A stretch of DNA of 38,593 nucleotides from Acidobacteriota bacterium (GCA_003223645.1 QHVT01000014.1:102264-140856), one strand, 5' to 3'; counted from the first letter of the stretch, positions 1-8,432 are shown. The notes: a model not told the origin generated them from the letters alone. Numbers and translations are program-made.

Positions 1-2
1 GC

Positions 3-503
3 GTCGCGGTCGTCCCGTTGAGCGCGGCGACGCGCGAGGACGCGATCGCGCAGCTCGCGCAGCGCCGCGCGAATTTCCATGGGATGAAGAGTCTCATGCG
101 CGTGCGCGCGACAAACGGAAAGACGACGCAGTCGTTCCGCGCGCAACTGATCGTGCACGACAACCAACGAATGGAGCTGATCGCGTACACGCCGGTCGGT
201 ACGACCGCACTGAAGATGAAGGCGAACGGCTCGCGGATCGAGAGCGATCCGGAAGTGACGCCGGAGGCGTTCGCATTTCTCCGCGACTCGGGCCTCACCC
301 CGGCAGAGATGGGAATGCTGGTCCTCGGGTTGCCGCCGCGCGACGATACGACGTGGACGTTCACCGCGGGCGGATTGGCGCGGGTCGACATCGGTGAAGT
401 CATGGCCGTTTTCGATCCGCCGGCGTTCCCAGCCAAACGCGTGACGATCTCGACGACGCGCGACCACATCGAGATCGAGCATTTGGAAGTGGTGTCGGAG
501 TGA
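3..503 (+). CDS. Outer-membrane lipoprotein-like protein (LolB/DUF4292-like), 5' truncated by window edge
   Basis: The reading frame is open from base 3, so the true start lies upstream of the window; the TTG at 18 is probably internal. The visible 166 or so residues show a LolA/LolB-like pattern: a helical start, then alternating beta strands (SLMRVRATNGKTTQSFRAQL, RMELIAYTPVGTTALKMKAN) and a hydrophobic short helix (EMGMLVLGLPP). Proteins of this type are usually lipoproteins that bind lipids or lipoprotein tails in the periplasm, but the signal peptide is not visible here. The stop codon overlaps the GTG start of ispE (GTGA at 500-503), suggesting translational coupling. The family assignment is by overall pattern only; LolB-like versus DUF4292 cannot be decided by eye. 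Confidence 0.6.
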   Translation, partial: VAVVPLSAATREDAIAQLAQRRANFHGMKSLMRVRATNGKTTQSFRAQLIVHDNQRMELIAYTPVGTTALKMKANGSRIESDPEVTPEAFAFLRDSGLTPAEMGMLVLGLPPRDDTTWTFTAGGLARVDIGEVMAVFDPPAFPAKRVTISTTRDHIEIEHLEVVSE

Positions 504-1312
504 TCGAAGTCCGTGCGCACGCGAAGATCAACTGGTCGCTGCGCATCACCGGAAAACGCGCCGACGGCTATCACAATCTCGAGACCGTCTTCCAGACGAT
601 CTCGCTGCACGACACGCTGATCTTCCGCGAGTCAGACGAGCTGTCGCTCACGTGCGACGACCCGTCGATTCCCGTCGACGAATCGAATCTAGTTCTCCGC
701 GCCGCGCGCGCTCTCGGAAAAACCGCGGCGATCGAATTGCGCAAACGCATTCCGGCCGGCGGCGGGTTGGGCGGCGGATCGTCGGACGCGGCCGCGACGC
801 TGCGCGCGCTCGGCGGCGATCGCGAGGATCTTCCCGAAATCGCGCTCTCCCTCGGATCGGATGTTCCGTTCCTTCTCGTCGGCGGCACCGCATACGCGAC
901 CGGCCGCGGCGAAGTTCTCACGCCGATGCCGCCGATCCAGGCGTCACTGCTGCTCGTGCTCCCGGCAGAGCGCGTGATGACGAAAGACGCGTTCGCGCGT
1001 CTCAAACATTATTCGGAACCGCTCGGCTACGATGCCTTTGTGGGTGCCGCTGCCCTCAGCGGCACCGCGAGCGCTGAGGCCAGCGGTCGCCACAACTTTA
1101 CGAACGATTTCGAAGAGCCGGTCTTCGCGATGCTGCCGCAACTGCGCGAATACAAGCAGCGCCTTCTCGACGCCGGCGCGACGTGGGCGGGGATGAGCGG
1201 ATCGGGATCGACGATCGCCGGACGCTTCGAAAGCGCCGCCGCACGGGACCGCGCGGCGGCGCACTTCGCGGATCTGCGCGTGGAGCGCGCGGAAACGATT
1301 ACGGGCGTTTAG
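500..1312 (+). CDS. ispE: 4-diphosphocytidyl-2-C-methyl-D-erythritol kinase
   Basis: IspE phosphorylates 4-diphosphocytidyl-methylerythritol with ATP in the non-mevalonate (MEP) isoprenoid pathway. This 270-residue protein has the GHMP-kinase features: N-terminal AKINWSLRITGKRADGYHNL, the glycine-rich ATP loop PAGGGLGGGSSDAAA, the SDVPF strand, the conserved NDFE segment and the C-terminal MSGSGSTIAG loop. The GTG start overlaps the upstream stop by four bases. Residues about 181-198 (VGAAALSGTASAEASGRH) are not part of the family core; they are encoded by an imperfect palindrome at 1040-1093, inserted in frame just before NFTNDFE. The gene converges on the downstream secreted-protein gene with a 14-base overlap of the 3' ends. 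Confidence 0.95.
   Translation: MIEVRAHAKINWSLRITGKRADGYHNLETVFQTISLHDTLIFRESDELSLTCDDPSIPVDESNLVLRAARALGKTAAIELRKRIPAGGGLGGGSSDAAATLRALGGDREDLPEIALSLGSDVPFLLVGGTAYATGRGEVLTPMPPIQASLLLVLPAERVMTKDAFARLKHYSEPLGYDAFVGAAALSGTASAEASGRHNFTNDFEEPVFAMLPQLREYKQRLLDAGATWAGMSGSGSTIAGRFESAAARDRAAAHFADLRVERAETITGV
1040..1093. repeat. Palindromic element inserted in frame in ispE
   Basis: Two 22-base arms (1040-1061 and 1072-1093) are inverted copies with about 18 of 22 positions matching, separated by a 10-base loop. The total of 54 bases equals 18 codons, and the ispE frame is kept. It encodes an Ala/Ser/Gly-rich insert directly before a conserved IspE motif, which suggests a tolerated surface-loop insertion. 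Confidence 0.75.
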
Positions 1313-1754
1313 GAACGCGTTCCATGTGCATCGCCACGCTCGTTCCGCTCTGGAGCGTGTAGATGCCTTCGACGTCGAGCTCGAGCGGCGAGCGGATCTC
1401 GACGTAGCCTTCGATGAACGTGCCGACCGGCATGTTCAAGTGCGCGTAGATGCTGCGGCACTCGATCTCTTCGGTACGCGACGGCGGAGCCGGCATGGCG
1501 AAGAATGCGGAGAGCTGGCCGGGGACTTCGTCGAAGTGCCCGATCGAGAAGCGCTTCTGCACGGTGATGTTCGTGTTCGAGAAATTCTTCACGTTGATCG
1601 ACGTGAAGTACGCCCCCGGCGCGAACGCGAACGCGGCGGGCTCGGCGGCGCTGGTCCTGCCGCAGATGAATTTCGCCGAATAGAGAAACTGCTGCTGCGC
1701 GAACGCGGAGCTCGCAACGAGAATGAGAATGATTCCGAGAATCAAACGTTTCAT
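1299..1754 (-). CDS. Secreted protein of unknown function
   Basis: The product is 151 residues. I place the start at 1754 because GGAGG lies at 1761-1765, seven bases before this ATG; the ATG 15 bases further upstream has no such site. The N-terminus MKRLILGIILILVASSAFAQ is a clear signal peptide. The mature part is strand-rich and contains ICGRTSAAEPAAFAFAPGAY, NVKNFSNTNITVQKRFSIG and a C-terminal IEGYVEIRSPLELDVEGIYT stretch. This looks like a small beta-sandwich of the kind found in secreted proteins of acidobacteria. Two cysteines (in FICGR and IECRS) could form a disulfide. No enzyme motif is visible and I do not recognise the family. Confidence 0.75.
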   Translation of the reverse strand: MKRLILGIILILVASSAFAQQQFLYSAKFICGRTSAAEPAAFAFAPGAYFTSINVKNFSNTNITVQKRFSIGHFDEVPGQLSAFFAMPAPPSRTEEIECRSIYAHLNMPVGTFIEGYVEIRSPLELDVEGIYTLQSGTSVAMHMERVPKRP

Positions 1755-1848
1755 GACCGTCCTCCACACAGATAGTGCAGAGGACAGTCGAAACGTTTCA
1801 TCGAATCACGTACCGGCGACGGAGACGTTCTCGAATACGAGCGTGCTG

Positions 1849-1870
1849 GCGAGACGCCCGCGCTCCTCGG
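1849..1870. repeat. Half copy of a GCGGGCGTC-type palindromic element
   Basis: The stretch contains GACGCCCGCGCTCCTCGG, identical to the right arm of the palindrome at 35832-35890, and begins with the small hairpin GGCGAGACGCC. It lies just past the tetR-family stop codon (minus strand), before the RBS of the secreted-protein gene. It could act as a terminator, but no T-tract follows. Confidence 0.5.
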
Positions 1871-1872
1871 AT

Positions 1873-2478
1873 TTACGCGCGCTTCCGCCGCCGCACCCGC
1901 AGCGATTCGAGCTTCTGATCGACCGCGCGCTCCGCTCGGTCGATCGCGCTCGCGTCGTTGCGGAGGTAGTAGGAGAAGTTGGCGCCGAAGAAGAGCGAGT
2001 TGAGCTCGAAGGCGAGTTGCGCGGGATCGACGGCAGGATCGAGATGGCCTTCGTCGACCGCCATGCGGATTGCTTTTTCGAGTGCGCCGATCCAGTCGTC
2101 CATCAAACGCCGCACGGTATCGCGGACGGGACCGGGTCGGCCGTCGAATTCGAATGATGCGGCGGCGAAGAAGCATCCGCCCGGAAAGACGCCGCGTCGC
2201 AAATAGGACAGCCACGAGCGGCAGATGGCGAGGAGGCGAGGATAGCCGCGCGGTTCGCGGAGCGCGGGCGTGTAGATCTCGTCGATGAAGCGCTCAGCCG
2301 CGGTCTCGATCGCCGCGATCTGCAAATCCTCTTTGGAGCCGAAGTGGGCGAAGAGACCGCTCTTCGACAAGCCGAGGTCGTCGGCGAGGCGGCCGATGGT
2401 CAGGCCTTCGAGGCCTTCGAGCGACGCGAGATCGACCGCGCGCTCGAGGATCGACTGCCGGGTGCGCTCACCTTTCAT
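1873..2478 (-). CDS. TetR/AcrR-family transcriptional regulator
   Basis: This 201-residue protein has an N-terminal TetR helix-turn-helix (about residues 5-50: SILERAVDLASLEGLEGLTI, then LADDLGLSKSGLFAHFGSKE). The C-terminal ligand domain includes GVFPGGCFFAAASFEFDGRP, a signature common in one TetR subgroup. The start codon overlaps the stop of the upstream thioesterase gene (ATGA at 2475-2478), so the two are co-transcribed and probably coupled. In such pairs the regulator usually represses its own operon in response to a small hydrophobic ligand; here an acyl-CoA or fatty-acid-like ligand is a guess from the thioesterase partner. Confidence 0.9.
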   Translation of the reverse strand: MKGERTRQSILERAVDLASLEGLEGLTIGRLADDLGLSKSGLFAHFGSKEDLQIAAIETAAERFIDEIYTPALREPRGYPRLLAICRSWLSYLRRGVFPGGCFFAAASFEFDGRPGPVRDTVRRLMDDWIGALEKAIRMAVDEGHLDPAVDPAQLAFELNSLFFGANFSYYLRNDASAIDRAERAVDQKLESLRVRRRKRA

Positions 2479-2858
2479 GCGTACGCCGGAAGATCCTTCA
2501 AAAGCTCTTCATGCGCAACACGAAAATCGCGGCTCCACTTCTCGGGGCGGCGCGACGCCGGATCGATGTTGACGACGCTGCGCTCGCCGCGCGCGTGCGG
2601 AACGCGTCCGTCCTCGCTCGAGCAGAAGAAGCCATACGTGCACGTGAAGTCGTCGAGCGCATTTACCCAGAGATCGACGCGCAGCGCGTTCTCCTCGAAC
2701 GACACCGGCGCGAGCTGCTCGATCGCGCAATCCCCGCCCGCCGGCGCGCGCCCGTCGAGCGCGATGATCGCGTGATCGACATGCTCGACGAGATTGAGCG
2801 GATCCGAGAGAACGTTGTGCAGCGGCGAGAAGAAGACGAATTTGGGGTTGAGGTCCAT
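2475..2858 (-). CDS. Acyl-CoA thioesterase-like hotdog protein
   Basis: The product is 127 residues. The ATG at 2858 has a good ribosome site (GGAGG eight bases upstream). The central part (AIEQLAPVSFEENALRVDLW, then FTCTYGFFCSSEDGRVPHAR and ERSVVNIDPASRRPEKWSRD) matches single-domain hotdog (4HBT) thioesterases that hydrolyse acyl-CoA. The N-terminal third (FVFFSPLHNVLSDPLNLVEH) is unlike the usual DTD-containing opening, so the catalytic acid is not identified and substrate is unknown. The gene overlaps the tetR-family gene by four bases, forming a two-gene operon. Confidence 0.65.
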   Translation of the reverse strand: MDLNPKFVFFSPLHNVLSDPLNLVEHVDHAIIALDGRAPAGGDCAIEQLAPVSFEENALRVDLWVNALDDFTCTYGFFCSSEDGRVPHARGERSVVNIDPASRRPEKWSRDFRVAHEELLKDLPAYA

Positions 2859-2914
2859 GATCGTGCCTCCTTGTTGCTGGAGTGAAAATAGCACGATCGT
2901 TCGTTTATGTGCAA

Positions 2915-3925
2915 TCAGTCCCCATAAATCGAAACATGCGCCACCCCGTCCGCCCCCATCCACCCGCGGTACATGCCCTCGGTGTTGAACGGCATCGCGA
3001 AGTTGCCCTTCGCGTCGAGCGCGATCACGCCGCCGTCGGCTCCCGGGACGGCTTTCAGCGTCTTGTTGATCACTTGATCCGCGGCTTGCTGCACGGTCAA
3101 GCCTTTGTACTTCATCAGCGCGGCGATCTCGTGCGCGACGGTCCAGCGGATGAAGTACTCGCCCGTGCCGGTGGCGGAGACGGCGCAGGACTCGTTGTCC
3201 GCGTACGTGCCCGCGCCGATGACGGGCGAGTCGCCGATGCGGCCGTACTGCTTGTTCGTCGTGCCGCCGGTCGACGTCGCCGCGGCGAGATTTCCGTATT
3301 GATCGACCGCGACCGCGCCGACGGTGCCGAAGCGGTTTTCCGGCGCGCGCTCGAGCTCCGCCTGCGGTTTTCCCTGCTGCTCTTTCACCAACTCGTCCTG
3401 CAGCGCTTTCCAGCGGCGCTCGGTCCAGAAGTACGACGGGTCGACGATCTCGAGTCCCATCTTCGTCGCGAACAGCTCCGCGCCGCGGCTGGCCATCATC
3501 ACATGCTGCGACTTCTCCATCACCGCGCGCGCGGCGGTGATCGGATTTTTGATGATCGTCACGCCGGCGACCGATCCCGCCTTCTTCGTCTTCCCGTCCA
3601 TGATCGCGGCGTCGAGCTCGTTCTTTCCCTCGTGCGTGAACACCGCGCCCTTGCCGGCATTGAAGAGCGGCGAGTCTTCCATGAAGCGCACGCTGGCCTC
3701 GACCGCATCGAGGCTCGTGCCGCCCTTCACCAGCACCGCCTGCCCGATGTGCAGCGCCTGTTCGAGTGCGGCGCGATACTCCTTCTCGCGGTCCGCAGTC
3801 ATATTGGAGCGGTTGATCGTTCCGGCCCCGCCGTGAATCACCAGCATGATTTTCTTCGTCTCCTGTCCGGCGGCGATGAGGGCGAACACGAAAGTTGCAA
3901 CGCTGAGGAGAAGGCGCTTGAACAT
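2915..3925 (-). CDS. Secreted isoaspartyl peptidase / plant-type L-asparaginase (Ntn hydrolase)
   Basis: Enzymes of this family cleave isoaspartyl dipeptides and L-asparagine after autocatalytic processing into alpha and beta chains. The 336-residue protein has a signal peptide (MFKRLLLSVATFVFALIAAG), the N-terminal IHGGAGTI motif, the SLDAVEASVRFMEDSPLFNA region and NAGKGAVF. The cleavage/nucleophile site is Thr201 in RFGTVGAVAVDQYGN, followed by AAATSTGGTTNKQYGRIGDS and the GAGTYADN substrate loop. Length fits the family plus the signal peptide. Export suggests use of peptides or damaged protein in the periplasm. It is divergent from the metallopeptidase gene, with only 22 bases between starts. 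Confidence 0.92.
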   Translation of the reverse strand: MFKRLLLSVATFVFALIAAGQETKKIMLVIHGGAGTINRSNMTADREKEYRAALEQALHIGQAVLVKGGTSLDAVEASVRFMEDSPLFNAGKGAVFTHEGKNELDAAIMDGKTKKAGSVAGVTIIKNPITAARAVMEKSQHVMMASRGAELFATKMGLEIVDPSYFWTERRWKALQDELVKEQQGKPQAELERAPENRFGTVGAVAVDQYGNLAAATSTGGTTNKQYGRIGDSPVIGAGTYADNESCAVSATGTGEYFIRWTVAHEIAALMKYKGLTVQQAADQVINKTLKAVPGADGGVIALDAKGNFAMPFNTEGMYRGWMGADGVAHVSIYGD

Positions 3926-3947
3926 ACTTCGTACACTAGCACGCGCG

Positions 3948-6566
3948 ATGCGCGTGACGCCGCTGCTGATCCTGTTCGCGATTGTGGGCCCGGCACTCTA
4001 CGCGCAGAGCCCGGCGGCGGATTGGCGGACGATCGAGACTGCGCATTTTCACGTGCACTTTCCGCGCGAATACGAGCAGTGGGCGACGCGCGCGGCGTCG
4101 CGGCTCGAGTCGATTCGCGAGGCCGTGTCGAAAGAAGTCGGCTTCACGCCGGCGCAGGTCGTCGACGTCGTGGTGATGAATCCGATCGCGGAGGCGAACG
4201 GCAGCGCGTGGCCGCTCCTGAAGTCGCCGCGCATGATCTTCTACGCGGAGCCGCCCGGTCCCGACGAGTCGATCGGCAATTACACCGACTGGATCGACCT
4301 CCTCGCCATTCACGAGTACGCGCACACCGCGCACATGCTGCGGCCCTCGCGCAATCCGCTCGAGCGCGCGCTCGTTCCGTTCGATCCGATCGTCTTCCGC
4401 GCGCCGCGTTGGGTCCTCGAAGGCTACGCGACGGTGATCGAAGGACGACTGACCGGCGCGGGACGTCCGAACGGAACGTTTCGCGCGCTGTTGTTGCGGC
4501 GATGGGCGGAAGCGGGACGGTTGCCGTCGTACGGCGAGTTGGACGCGAGCCGAAAATTTTTCGGCGGATCGATGGCGTACCTGATGGGCTCCGCGTTTCT
4601 CGAATGGCTCGAACAGAAACGCGGTCCCGATTCGCTGCGAAACCTCTGGCTGCGATTGACGGCGCGGCATCGACGTTCATTCGATGAAGCATTCACGGGC
4701 GTCTTCGGCGATCGCGCGGATCGGTTGTACGGCCGCTTTCTCGCGGAGCTGACCACGTCGGCAATCGAGCTCGATCGCGCGCGCACGCTGCAGGAGGGAG
4801 AGCTGTTTCAGGAGACGTCGCGCAATTCAGGCGAGCCGGCCGTTTCGCCGGACGGAAAACAGATCGGGATCGTGATCCGCGATCGCGATCAGCCGGACAA
4901 GCTCGTGATCTGGTCGACGGGCGAGCCGGCGGAAGAAGAGAAAAAATTCAAGGAGCGCGTGGAGAAAATTCTCGAGCGCGATCCGGAAGACGTCGGACCG
5001 CTGCGCGAGAAGCCGCTGCCGCGCAAGGCGATTCACACATTGATTCTTCCCGACGGCGGCGACATCAACACGCCGCGTTGGATGCCCGACGGCAAGTCGA
5101 TCCTCTTCTCCCATCGCGCGCCGGACGCCGAAGGGTTCCTGCATTTCGATTTGTATCGGTGGGACTTCGAGAACGTCACGCGCGTCACGCACCTCGCTGA
5201 TGTCCGCGAAGCGGATCCGTATCCCGACGGGGTCAGCGCGGTCGCCGTCCAGAGTCGCTACGGCATCACGCAACTCGCGACCGTCCATCTCGCCGACGGC
5301 TCGCTGATCACCGCGACCTCGGAGCTTCCTTCCTACGAAGTCATCTACACGCATCCGCGCGTGAGCCGCGACGGACGATTTGCGTACGTCGCGCATACGC
5401 GCGGAGAGTGGACGCTATTCGTCGACGGCAAGCCCGTGCCGCTCCCCGGCGACGCATCGTCGCCGGAGTGGATGGGAAGCTCCGTCATCGCGACCGTCGC
5501 CAAAGGCGGATTCGCGGAACTCCATCGCGACGGCGTCATCATCACCACAACGCGCGGCGGCGCCTTCGATCCCGCGCCATCACCCGACGGCCGCATCTTC
5601 TTCATGAGCCTCGACCCGGACGGCTACGTGCTCCGCGTCCTCCCGGCCAACACGAACGCCGCCACCTTCACCCCTCCGCCCGCGCCCTTCGCCCCCATTC
5701 CCCCACACCTCGTCACGCAATCACTCCCGAAATCGCACGCCTACGGATTGGGCCGCCAGGAATTCTCCTGGTTCGCCGGAACCAACGTCGCGCGCGGTCA
5801 TCGCGCGCTCGAAGCAGGCGCGCGCCTCGGCGATGTCGTCGGCCGTCTCGACACGCTGCTCATCGCCTCGATCGGCAGCGGCAATGCGCCGGAAGGCGTC
5901 GCGCTCGCGAGCACATGGCGCGGATGGCCGATCGAGTTGCAAGCGCACGCGTTCCGGACGGACGACGACACCGGCATCGAGCTGCGCGCGCGATGGACGC
6001 ACTATCGCCTCGCGCTGGAGAGCGGGCGTCTCGCCCGCCTCCGGGGGGCGGACGAGACGTCCGCTCTCCTCTTCGCGAATGCGTCCTACTCGCTGCGCCA
6101 CGTCTTCGGCTCTTGGCGCATCGAAGAATCGCTGCGCGTCGACGTCGACGACGCGCATCAGCGCGGCATTCTCGGCGCGTCGCTTCGCAGCGGCTCGTTC
6201 CGCATCGCCGCGCAAGTGCAGCACGATCGCGGCGACGAGCTCGTCCTCGGCGGGCTCGCGTCGTCGATCCTGCCGCGCTCGGCGTACGCACATCGCATCC
6301 TCGATCCCGCACTTCCGGTAGCGGCGCTGCGCGGGAGCGACTACGATGGATGGCGGATCGAATCGACAGTGCCGGGACTTCCGTTTACCGCCTTCTATCA
6401 GCGACATGAGCTCGGCGGCGCGCGCCTGTCCGTCTATGGCCTCGAGGCGGAGCTGCACAGCGATCCGTTCCCGATCCTGAAACTGCCGGCGCTCGGTCTC
6501 ACCGCCGGCGTCGCGCGCGCGAATCAACGCACCAACTGGTGGCTGGGCATGCGGTGGCGTCCGTGA
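3948..6566 (+). CDS. Secreted MA-like metallopeptidase with C-terminal beta-propeller
   Basis: I start at ATG 3948 because the frame then opens with a signal peptide (VTPLLILFAIVGPALYAQ); upstream codons overlap the divergent gene. Of 872 residues, about 25-270 form a gluzincin-type peptidase: HEYAH at 122-126 is the zinc motif and Glu158 in PRWVLEGYATVIEG the likely third ligand. Repeated TolB/WD-like strands follow (EPAVSPDGKQIGIVIRD, TPRWMPDGKSILFSHR, THPRVSRDGRFAYVAH, PAPSPDGRIFFMSLDPDGY). The last 270 or so residues are strand-rich and may be a further beta domain. This peptidase plus propeller arrangement is common in acidobacterial and Bacteroidota-type secreted proteins. Residues about 690-708 come from a palindromic insertion (6017-6069). 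Confidence 0.85.
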   Translation: MRVTPLLILFAIVGPALYAQSPAADWRTIETAHFHVHFPREYEQWATRAASRLESIREAVSKEVGFTPAQVVDVVVMNPIAEANGSAWPLLKSPRMIFYAEPPGPDESIGNYTDWIDLLAIHEYAHTAHMLRPSRNPLERALVPFDPIVFRAPRWVLEGYATVIEGRLTGAGRPNGTFRALLLRRWAEAGRLPSYGELDASRKFFGGSMAYLMGSAFLEWLEQKRGPDSLRNLWLRLTARHRRSFDEAFTGVFGDRADRLYGRFLAELTTSAIELDRARTLQEGELFQETSRNSGEPAVSPDGKQIGIVIRDRDQPDKLVIWSTGEPAEEEKKFKERVEKILERDPEDVGPLREKPLPRKAIHTLILPDGGDINTPRWMPDGKSILFSHRAPDAEGFLHFDLYRWDFENVTRVTHLADVREADPYPDGVSAVAVQSRYGITQLATVHLADGSLITATSELPSYEVIYTHPRVSRDGRFAYVAHTRGEWTLFVDGKPVPLPGDASSPEWMGSSVIATVAKGGFAELHRDGVIITTTRGGAFDPAPSPDGRIFFMSLDPDGYVLRVLPANTNAATFTPPPAPFAPIPPHLVTQSLPKSHAYGLGRQEFSWFAGTNVARGHRALEAGARLGDVVGRLDTLLIASIGSGNAPEGVALASTWRGWPIELQAHAFRTDDDTGIELRARWTHYRLALESGRLARLRGADETSALLFANASYSLRHVFGSWRIEESLRVDVDDAHQRGILGASLRSGSFRIAAQVQHDRGDELVLGGLASSILPRSAYAHRILDPALPVAALRGSDYDGWRIESTVPGLPFTAFYQRHELGGARLSVYGLEAELHSDPFPILKLPALGLTAGVARANQRTNWWLGMRWRP
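6017..6069. repeat. Palindromic element inserted in frame in the metallopeptidase gene
   Basis: The 23-base arms at 6017-6039 and 6047-6069 match inversely at 21 of 23 positions around a 7-base loop. The arms carry GCGGGCGTCTCGCCCGC. The element is translated as ESGRLARLRGADETSALL in the C-terminal strand-rich region and does not break the frame. Confidence 0.8.
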
Positions 6567-7468
6567 TCCACATTCACAACGGAGACGTCGTCGCGCAGCT
6601 CGCGAAGCGCGCGAACATTCCCGGCGATCACGTCGCGTTCCGCGAGTCGCTCGTCACCGGACCGGTCACGCCGGATGACTGGATTGAGACGCGCGCGAAC
6701 GCGCTGGCGGCGTTTTTCGGCGAAGACCTCCTGCGCGTGCGTACGAGCCTCATGGAACAGGAGCAGATGCTCGACAGCGCGCCATCGCGCGGCGAGATCG
6801 TGCTCTGGTTCGAGCACGATCTGTTCTGTCTCGTCCATCTGCTGTACATCCTCAATCGGCTTGGCACAGCAAAGCTCTCTTTGGTTTGGTGCCCGACGCC
6901 GCTCGGCATGATGGAAGAGCGCGATCTCTTCCTCCGCTTCGAGTCGCGCGGCGCGGTGACGCCCATGATGGTCAAGGCTGCGCGCAGCGCGTGGCAGGCG
7001 TACACCGCGGAAGACCCAACCGGAATCAATCCGCTCCTGACGCGCGAGCTGCCCGACTTCCCGTTCCTTCGCGAAGCGTTCTCACTGCACGCGTCGCGTT
7101 TTCCATCGACGCAAAACGGCCTCGGCGCGATCGACCAGCGCATCCTCTCGGTTCTCGCCAACGGCGCGCTCGAATTCCCCGCGCTCTTCCCGCAGGTCGA
7201 CACCGATCCGCCGAAATTCGGATTCGGCGACGCACAGGTGATGGCGACGCTGCGCGATCTCGCGGCGCGCCCCGTGCCGCTCATCACGATGACAGGCTCC
7301 GCGCCGAAGACCCTCTTCGCGATTACGCCTGCCGGCGAGAACGTGCTGAGCGGCGAGATCGACGAATGCAAGATCAACGATCCCGACGCGTGGCTCGGCG
7401 GCGTGCATCTGACGAAGGAGAATTTGTGGCGCTGGAACGGCGCGACTCTGAGCCTCTCGCCCGCCTAG
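6563..7468 (+). CDS. DUF1835 domain protein
   Basis: The product is 301 residues from GTG 6563, which overlaps the upstream stop in GTGA and gives the family-like start IHIHNGDVVAQLAKRANIPG. DUF1835 features include DHVAFRESLVTGPV, the acidic VLWFEHDLFCLVHLLYILNR segment and a C-terminal winged-helix-like region (LSVLANGALEFPALFPQV... QVMATLRDLAAR). The biochemical role of the family is not established. Here it is coupled to a peptidase upstream and overlaps an alpha/beta hydrolase by 43 bases downstream, so the three are probably one transcript. Confidence 0.8.
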   Translation: MIHIHNGDVVAQLAKRANIPGDHVAFRESLVTGPVTPDDWIETRANALAAFFGEDLLRVRTSLMEQEQMLDSAPSRGEIVLWFEHDLFCLVHLLYILNRLGTAKLSLVWCPTPLGMMEERDLFLRFESRGAVTPMMVKAARSAWQAYTAEDPTGINPLLTRELPDFPFLREAFSLHASRFPSTQNGLGAIDQRILSVLANGALEFPALFPQVDTDPPKFGFGDAQVMATLRDLAARPVPLITMTGSAPKTLFAITPAGENVLSGEIDECKINDPDAWLGGVHLTKENLWRWNGATLSLSPA

Positions 7469-8313
7469 TACGCTTTCCGACGCGCGACGATCTCGAGCTC
7501 GCGGGATTGCTCTTCGAGCCGAAGCGGAAGTCGAAGCGCGCCGCGATCTTCATTCACGGAATGGGCGGCTCGTTCGAGTCGCGCCGCACGAACATCCTCG
7601 CGCGCGCGTTCACGAATCGAGGTATTGCCTGGTTTGCGTTCAACAACCGTGGCTCCTACATCATGCGCCGCGGCGGCGGCACGGCGATGGAGAAAATTCG
7701 TGACGGCGTGCAGGACATCGACGCGGCGATTCGCGAGCTCCGTCGCCGCGGCTATCGCGACCTCACACTCATCGGCCATTCCACCGGCGCCAACAAGATC
7801 GCCGTCTACAACATGTACACGCGCCGCAATCTCGCCACGCGCTACATCCTCCTCGGCGGCGGCGACGACACCGGCCTCTCATTCTCCTACCTCGGCGCGC
7901 GCCGCTTTCACGACGCGCTCGCGAAAGCGCGCGCGATGATCAAGGCGCGCCGTGGGGACGAGCTTGCGCCGCGCGCAATCGCGCCGCACGTCACGAGCTG
8001 GCGCTCGTTCTATGACATGTCCAACCCCGACGGCGACTACAACGTCTTCCCGTTCCTCGAAATCATGCGCGGCACCCGCCTCTCCAAACGCCCGCGCTTC
8101 CGCCATCTGCGTACGATCCGTAAACCGACGCTCGTCCTCTACGGCGACCGCGACGAATTCTGCTTCGGCGACGTGTCGGGCTGTGTCGCGATTCTCGCGG
8201 ACGCGATCGGCGCGCGCACGAACTTCGAGATCGCGACGCTCGCAGATGCGGACCACGGATTCAACCGACACGAGGAAGAGCTCGCGCGCGTGATGCTCGA
8301 TTGGATCGGCTAG
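7426..8313 (+). CDS. Alpha/beta hydrolase (DUF1749-like)
   Basis: I choose GTG 7426 because AAGGAG lies at 7415-7420, five bases before it, although this puts the start 43 bases inside the DUF1835 gene. The 295-residue protein has an alpha/beta-hydrolase layout: the oxyanion segment FIHGMGGSFESRR, the nucleophile elbow LIGHSTGANK (Ser), the acid strand LVLYGDRDEF (Asp) and the catalytic His in LADADHGFNRHEEE. The GHSTG elbow and insertion pattern resemble DUF1749-type serine hydrolases. No signal peptide is present, so it should be cytoplasmic. Substrate unknown. Confidence 0.82.
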   Translation: MALERRDSEPLARLVRFPTRDDLELAGLLFEPKRKSKRAAIFIHGMGGSFESRRTNILARAFTNRGIAWFAFNNRGSYIMRRGGGTAMEKIRDGVQDIDAAIRELRRRGYRDLTLIGHSTGANKIAVYNMYTRRNLATRYILLGGGDDTGLSFSYLGARRFHDALAKARAMIKARRGDELAPRAIAPHVTSWRSFYDMSNPDGDYNVFPFLEIMRGTRLSKRPRFRHLRTIRKPTLVLYGDRDEFCFGDVSGCVAILADAIGARTNFEIATLADADHGFNRHEEELARVMLDWIG

Positions 8314-8415
8314 GAGCTTGCGCGGCAGAAACGACGATCTCAGGCGCGTTGCGCCGCTCGAAGTCGCAGGTCGTGACGTGGCGACAAGCATGCCGCGAGG
8401 CGGAGCAATCCACGC

Positions 8416-8432
8416 AGCCGCCCGTGGCGGCT
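8416..8432 (-). terminator. Hairpin immediately after recO
   Basis: AGCCGCC and GGCGGCT form a 7-base-pair stem with a 3-base loop, overlapping the recO stop codon on the minus strand. There is no T-tract, so it is at best a weak or factor-dependent terminator, or a short dispersed hairpin. The rest of 8314-8430 shows only another small hairpin (GGCGC GTT GCGCC at 8343-8355) and no gene. Confidence 0.35.

Noticed and set aside
2882-4687. Long plus-strand open frame of 601 codons
   Set aside because: It runs antisense to the clear asparaginase gene and out of frame through the metallopeptidase; its translation is Arg/His/Asp-rich without domains, typical of shadow frames in GC-rich DNA.
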